Part shown: positions 20,485-23,810 of the stretch, piece after piece
Numbering within the stretch: position 1 is the first letter of the stretch
Layout of the letters: each line of letters starts with the position of its first letter
Assembly (NCBI GenBank): GCA_964425005.1
Contig: CAYRKT010000022.1
Span: forward strand, 1-23,810
DNA length: 23,810 bases
Source of the DNA: CAYRKT01 sp964425005
Lineage (GTDB): Bacteria; Synergistota; Synergistia; CAYRKT01
Direction of reading: 5' to 3'
The notes under the pieces: model-generated
Database searches by the model: none
Told to the model about the DNA's origin: nothing
What the model saw: only the letters and a program-made list of their open reading frames with translations
Made by a program: the position numbers and the translations under genes

Positions 20485-23400
20485 GTGCTCAGGCTCAGGC
20501 CGCTTGCGTTCCTGTTCCTCGTGGGCCTTTGGCTCGCGGCGCCCTGCTGGGCCAGCGACTACGACGACCACCTGAAGGTCAGGGAGATCCCCTGCTACGC
20601 CAGGGACAGGTTCGACCCCAACGTGCTGATAGTGCTCGGCACCGCTGGATCCATGCTCTTCAGCGCCTACGAGCCGGGCGGGACCGTCTTCAACCCCAGG
20701 CAGATAACCAGGTGCCCGGAGGACTACGCCATATGCACCTTCGGCGACGGCTCCAGCAGCTTCGTCCAGAGGCTGGGCTCCAGCGTCAGGACCAACGACT
20801 ACCGGGGTAGGGACGTCCACGCCGCCAACAATGCCGGCTCCTCCCCCGAGAACGAGCGCCTCTACTACTACAACGTCGAGGCCCTGGGCTATCCCCCCAA
20901 CGACAGCAGGCTCTACCAGGCCAAGAACGCCCTCTGGAAGATCCTGACGGACCCCCAGCTCTCCTCTGGGATAAGGTGGGGGCTTATGACCTACTACCAG
21001 GAGTTCGTGCCGCAGAGGTACTGGCTCTATGGCAGAGGGTTCAACGTGCTGGCCGACTTCTACAAGCAGCGGAGTTCGGGATGTCAGCTCGACGGGTGGG
21101 CCTGCTGCGGGAACATATACTCCAACTCCAACGGGCTCACGTGGGGGGTGGACGTGGACGACTGGGACAGGACAGGCGTGTGGCCAAGTATCAGACAGGG
21201 CAGGCTGGTCGTGCCCATAGGCTCGGACTCGGTGTCTGAAATCCTCGCCTGGATAGACGGGGTGGAGAGCCCTTACAACCACAGCGTTCCCAGGTACGAG
21301 GGGACCAACTACGAGCTCAGGGCCGACGGCCCAGGGGTGATAGGCGATACCCTCTCCGACCTGCTGGCGTCGGGCTTCAACCACGGGGGGGTCAGCGTCA
21401 GGCGCTACTTCGCCCAGGGCGTGATCCAGAAGGAGTACCACCACCTGGCGGGGAATCAGGTCCAGGATGGGGTTTTGGTCAGCTACCCATCCCCCATCCA
21501 GAGCCCCTGTCAGAAGAACTACGTGATCCTCATCGTCGACGGCCTGGACTACTACTATCGGGCTAACCCCCAGAGGCTGGTGGATGCGGTCTCCCACCTG
21601 ATGAACGTGACCTACAACGGCAGGGTCGTGCCGATGAAGGTCTACGTGGTGGGTTTCACCTTCGACGTCGCAAGCCCCGACCACGTGTTAAACCGCATGG
21701 CCAGGGCGGGAGGCACCGGGATGGCCTACTCGGCCAGGGACCCAAAGGAGCTCATAGAGGTCTTAAGGCGCATAGCCCTCGAGATCCACAGGGACGCTGC
21801 CTCGACCGCCCCGGTGGTCATCCCCTCCAGGCGCAGGGAGGACGGGGGCTCCTGCCTCTACGTCCACTCCTTCTACCCCAGGAGCTTCGGCCAGTGGAGG
21901 GGAAACCTCTACTGCTACAGCCTGGACCAGCTCTCATCCCCATCGGCTTCTCCCCTGTGGAACGCCGCCTCTCAGCTGGAGGAGGTAAGCCCCACCTCCA
22001 GGCAGGTGTATCTGTGGTCGTGGTTCTCCAACTGGAGGTGGAACTCCCTGGTGAGGCTCTCCGAGCAGGACTACCTTCAGATCTCGGCCATGAACGCCCC
22101 CGTCCCCCCCTCGTCCTACAGCCAGCCGCCCTCGGATAAGGCCTCCGAGGACAGGAGGATAATCCGCTTCCTCCTGGGCTTCGACGAGTTCGGCGAGGAC
22201 GGAAGGCCCACCAGGCACAAGCTCGCCGACGCCGAGGGGGGAAACGCCCTGGAGGTCGGACCTCCCCTGGGGGCCCTGGCCGATCCCTCCTACAGGACCT
22301 TCAAGGAGCAAAACGCCTCGAGAAAGCCCGTGGTCTACCACCAGACCAACGACGGGATGCTGCACGCCTTTGACGCCCAGACGGGGAGGGAGCTTTGGGC
22401 CTTCGTGCCCCCGATGGCCGTGACCTTCATGGGAAGCCTTCACACCCTTGACGCCCCTTACTCCAGGCCCATAAGGCTCCTCGACGGCCCGGTCAACGCC
22501 GAGGACGCCCAGGTCGGAGGCGAGTGGAGGACTGTCCTCGTGGGGGTTAGCGGCAAGGCCCCCCTGGTCCAGGATCCCTGGATCAGGGAAGTGGTCGGCC
22601 ACCGCTCCGGGTTTTACGCTTTGGCGCTCTCCAGCTCCCAGGACCAGCCGCCCACCTTCCTCTGGAACGTGGTTAACCTCCAGGACAGCGGGGGCTACGC
22701 CGTCAACGCCAGGGGCAAGGTCCTGGTCTTCAGGAACCCCCTCGAGACGGGCCTTCCGGGCTCCTACGTCCCCTTCGACTACCGCGACTTCCGCCCCAAC
22801 CTGAACCAGCAAAGCGAACACGTATTCGACTACCGCTTCCTGGGGGATCTGCTCTGCCCGCCCGTCGTAGGATACGTTCCCACCGACGGCGGTGGGAGGC
22901 ACTGGGTGGTGGCCCTGATATCCAGAAGGGACCTGCAGGTGACCGGGAGCGACCACAGGGGGGTGGACTCGATCTACCTGGTGGACCTGCGGACCGGGAG
23001 GATAGTGGAGAGGGAGATCTTCGACTTCAACATAGGGAGCTTCCCCCCTTCCCTGAAAAGGGCCATCAAGGACAACGGTGCCTGGCTGGTGGCGGTAGCC
23101 CCACCTGATGCCAGGGAAGGTCCGAGGCTCACCAGCGTCTACTTCGTTTCCCCCAGCGGGAACAGGGTGTACCTATACCGAAAGCGCATAACCACCTTCG
23201 ACAGCTCCCGCTGGGAGAGCGAGCAGAGGGCCACCACCCTCTGGCCCTCTGCTCAGGTCCTCGAGCTCAGGGAGGGCAACAGCCCGGTGGGTCTTCCCGC
23301 CTCGCCGCTGGAGGCAGCCAGGATAGGCGGGGACGAGTGGGTCTTCGTCCCCATCGGCAACAGGAACTACTGCGAGGCCGAGGGGTACGGGAGGCTGATA

Positions 23401-23810
23401 GCGGCGAACGTCTCGGCGATCGAGAGGAGCGGAAGCCTGCCAACCCTAGACGCCCTGAGCAAGCTCCTGGCCTCCGAGGACATCCCCTCCGATCTGGGCT
23501 GGCAGATGGTGATGCCGCAGGGGGAGCGGCTGCTGGGGGCTCCGGTCTTCTACGGGGGCTACGTGCTCTGGACCACCTTCAGGCCCTCGGACGACCCCTG
23601 CAGCGTGGGGAGGTCCTACCTCTACGCCGTGGAGGTTAAGAGCGGCAGGGGCCTCTTCGGCGCCAACACCACCAGCACCGGAAACCCCCACGAGTTCACC
23701 GGGAGGGCGATAAGCCTGGGGGACGTTTTCGCTGGGGGCCTCTCGGTGAGGGGCGGCAGGGTCTACATAACGGTCTCCCCGTCCGGGACGGGGAGACCGT
23801 TATGTAGACC
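20485..23810 (+). CDS. pilY1: PilY1-like pilus tip adhesin, 3' partial
   Basis: Starts at GTG 20485 behind GGAGG (20471-20475) and stays open to the window end, at least 1100 codons. A signal peptide (LRPLAFLFLVGLWLAAPCWA) is followed by a von Willebrand A-like region: RFDPNVLIVLGTAGSM at the first strand and NYVILIVDGLDYYYR later. In PilY1 proteins the first strand normally reads DTSGSM; here the MIDAS Asp and first Ser are replaced by Gly and Ala, so metal binding there is doubtful. The C-terminal part is the PilY1 beta-propeller, recognised by VVYHQTNDGMLHAFDAQTGR and ELWAFVPPMAV. PilY1 caps the pilus, helps extension and mediates adhesion and surface sensing. Several Cys (for example GWACCGN) suggest disulphides. 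The last ~24 codons run into a foldback palindrome and should not be trusted. Confidence 0.88.
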   Translation, partial: MLRLRPLAFLFLVGLWLAAPCWASDYDDHLKVREIPCYARDRFDPNVLIVLGTAGSMLFSAYEPGGTVFNPRQITRCPEDYAICTFGDGSSSFVQRLGSSVRTNDYRGRDVHAANNAGSSPENERLYYYNVEALGYPPNDSRLYQAKNALWKILTDPQLSSGIRWGLMTYYQEFVPQRYWLYGRGFNVLADFYKQRSSGCQLDGWACCGNIYSNSNGLTWGVDVDDWDRTGVWPSIRQGRLVVPIGSDSVSEILAWIDGVESPYNHSVPRYEGTNYELRADGPGVIGDTLSDLLASGFNHGGVSVRRYFAQGVIQKEYHHLAGNQVQDGVLVSYPSPIQSPCQKNYVILIVDGLDYYYRANPQRLVDAVSHLMNVTYNGRVVPMKVYVVGFTFDVASPDHVLNRMARAGGTGMAYSARDPKELIEVLRRIALEIHRDAASTAPVVIPSRRREDGGSCLYVHSFYPRSFGQWRGNLYCYSLDQLSSPSASPLWNAASQLEEVSPTSRQVYLWSWFSNWRWNSLVRLSEQDYLQISAMNAPVPPSSYSQPPSDKASEDRRIIRFLLGFDEFGEDGRPTRHKLADAEGGNALEVGPPLGALADPSYRTFKEQNASRKPVVYHQTNDGMLHAFDAQTGRELWAFVPPMAVTFMGSLHTLDAPYSRPIRLLDGPVNAEDAQVGGEWRTVLVGVSGKAPLVQDPWIREVVGHRSGFYALALSSSQDQPPTFLWNVVNLQDSGGYAVNARGKVLVFRNPLETGLPGSYVPFDYRDFRPNLNQQSEHVFDYRFLGDLLCPPVVGYVPTDGGGRHWVVALISRRDLQVTGSDHRGVDSIYLVDLRTGRIVEREIFDFNIGSFPPSLKRAIKDNGAWLVAVAPPDAREGPRLTSVYFVSPSGNRVYLYRKRITTFDSSRWESEQRATTLWPSAQVLELREGNSPVGLPASPLEAARIGGDEWVFVPIGNRNYCEAEGYGRLIAANVSAIERSGSLPTLDALSKLLASEDIPSDLGWQMVMPQGERLLGAPVFYGGYVLWTTFRPSDDPCSVGRSYLYAVEVKSGRGLFGANTTSTGNPHEFTGRAISLGDVFAGGLSVRGGRVYITVSPSGTGRPLCR
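23760..23810. repeat. Perfect foldback palindrome at the window end (probable artefact)
   Basis: Positions 23760-23783 are the exact reverse complement of 23787-23810: a 24-bp stem with a 3-nt loop (CGG). It lies inside the PilY1 reading frame and reaches the last base of the window. Confidence 0.95.

Noticed and set aside
20107..21684. Minus-strand frame of 525 codons opposite the pilX/pilY1 region
   Set aside because: No motif, ribosome site or promoter; opposite a continuous pilus reading frame.
23760..23810. End palindrome as a transcription terminator or attachment site
   Set aside because: It lies inside an open frame, has no T run and ends at the window edge, so an artefact is the simpler reading.
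1..23810. CRISPR arrays, tRNA or rRNA genes, intact insertion sequences
   Set aside because: No regularly spaced direct repeats, no cloverleaf-like or rRNA-like stretch and no transposase motifs were noticed by eye; this was not a computed search.

Overview
The window looks like a chromosomal segment (or the end of a contig) from a GC-rich anaerobic bacterium. Arginine is mostly AGG, isoleucine often ATA, GTG and TTG starts are common, and intergenic promoters are short and AT-rich. The gene content (superoxide reductase, thiol peroxidase, tungsten aldehyde:ferredoxin oxidoreductase, type III glutamine synthetase, type IV pilus genes) and the overall style suggest a member of the Synergistota such as Thermanaerovibrio or Aminomonas. 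That assignment comes from memory and was not tested by a search.

Layout. 1-803: C-terminal part of a chemoreceptor with a CZB zinc-binding domain. 997-4194: type III glutamine synthetase and homoserine dehydrogenase, the second with its own extended -10 promoter. 4263-6203, minus strand: a PLP-dependent threonine/serine dehydratase, a thiol peroxidase and a superoxide reductase. 6295-7335: pseudaminic acid synthase, divergent from the dehydratase. 7336-8600: a decayed and rearranged nickel/cobalt ECF uptake locus (pieces of CbiM/NikM, CbiQ and a DUF4198 protein) with frameshifts, deletions and an inversion. 8666-9743: a DUF72 protein and a cold-shock protein. 9940-12543: a four-gene polyamine operon (pyruvoyl arginine decarboxylase, spermidine synthase, agmatinase family, AdoMet decarboxylase) that forms a route from arginine to spermidine. 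A possible 13-codon leader peptide overlaps its first gene. 12638-15857, minus strand: a tungsten-enzyme cassette of AOR, a MoaD/ThiS-like protein and a radical SAM maturase behind a near-consensus promoter. 16013-23810: a TPR protein followed by a type IV pilus block of two tandem pilins, prepilin peptidase, three minor pilin-like proteins and a PilY1-like adhesin that runs off the window.

The last 51 bases form a perfect foldback palindrome inside the PilY1 reading frame, most likely an assembly or library artefact at a contig end.

I do not see a clearly undescribed multi-gene system. The best leads are the leader ORF in the polyamine operon, the decayed metal-uptake locus, the PilY1 with a damaged MIDAS motif, the prepilin without an ordinary start, and two promoters whose extended -10 reuses the stop codon of the gene before.
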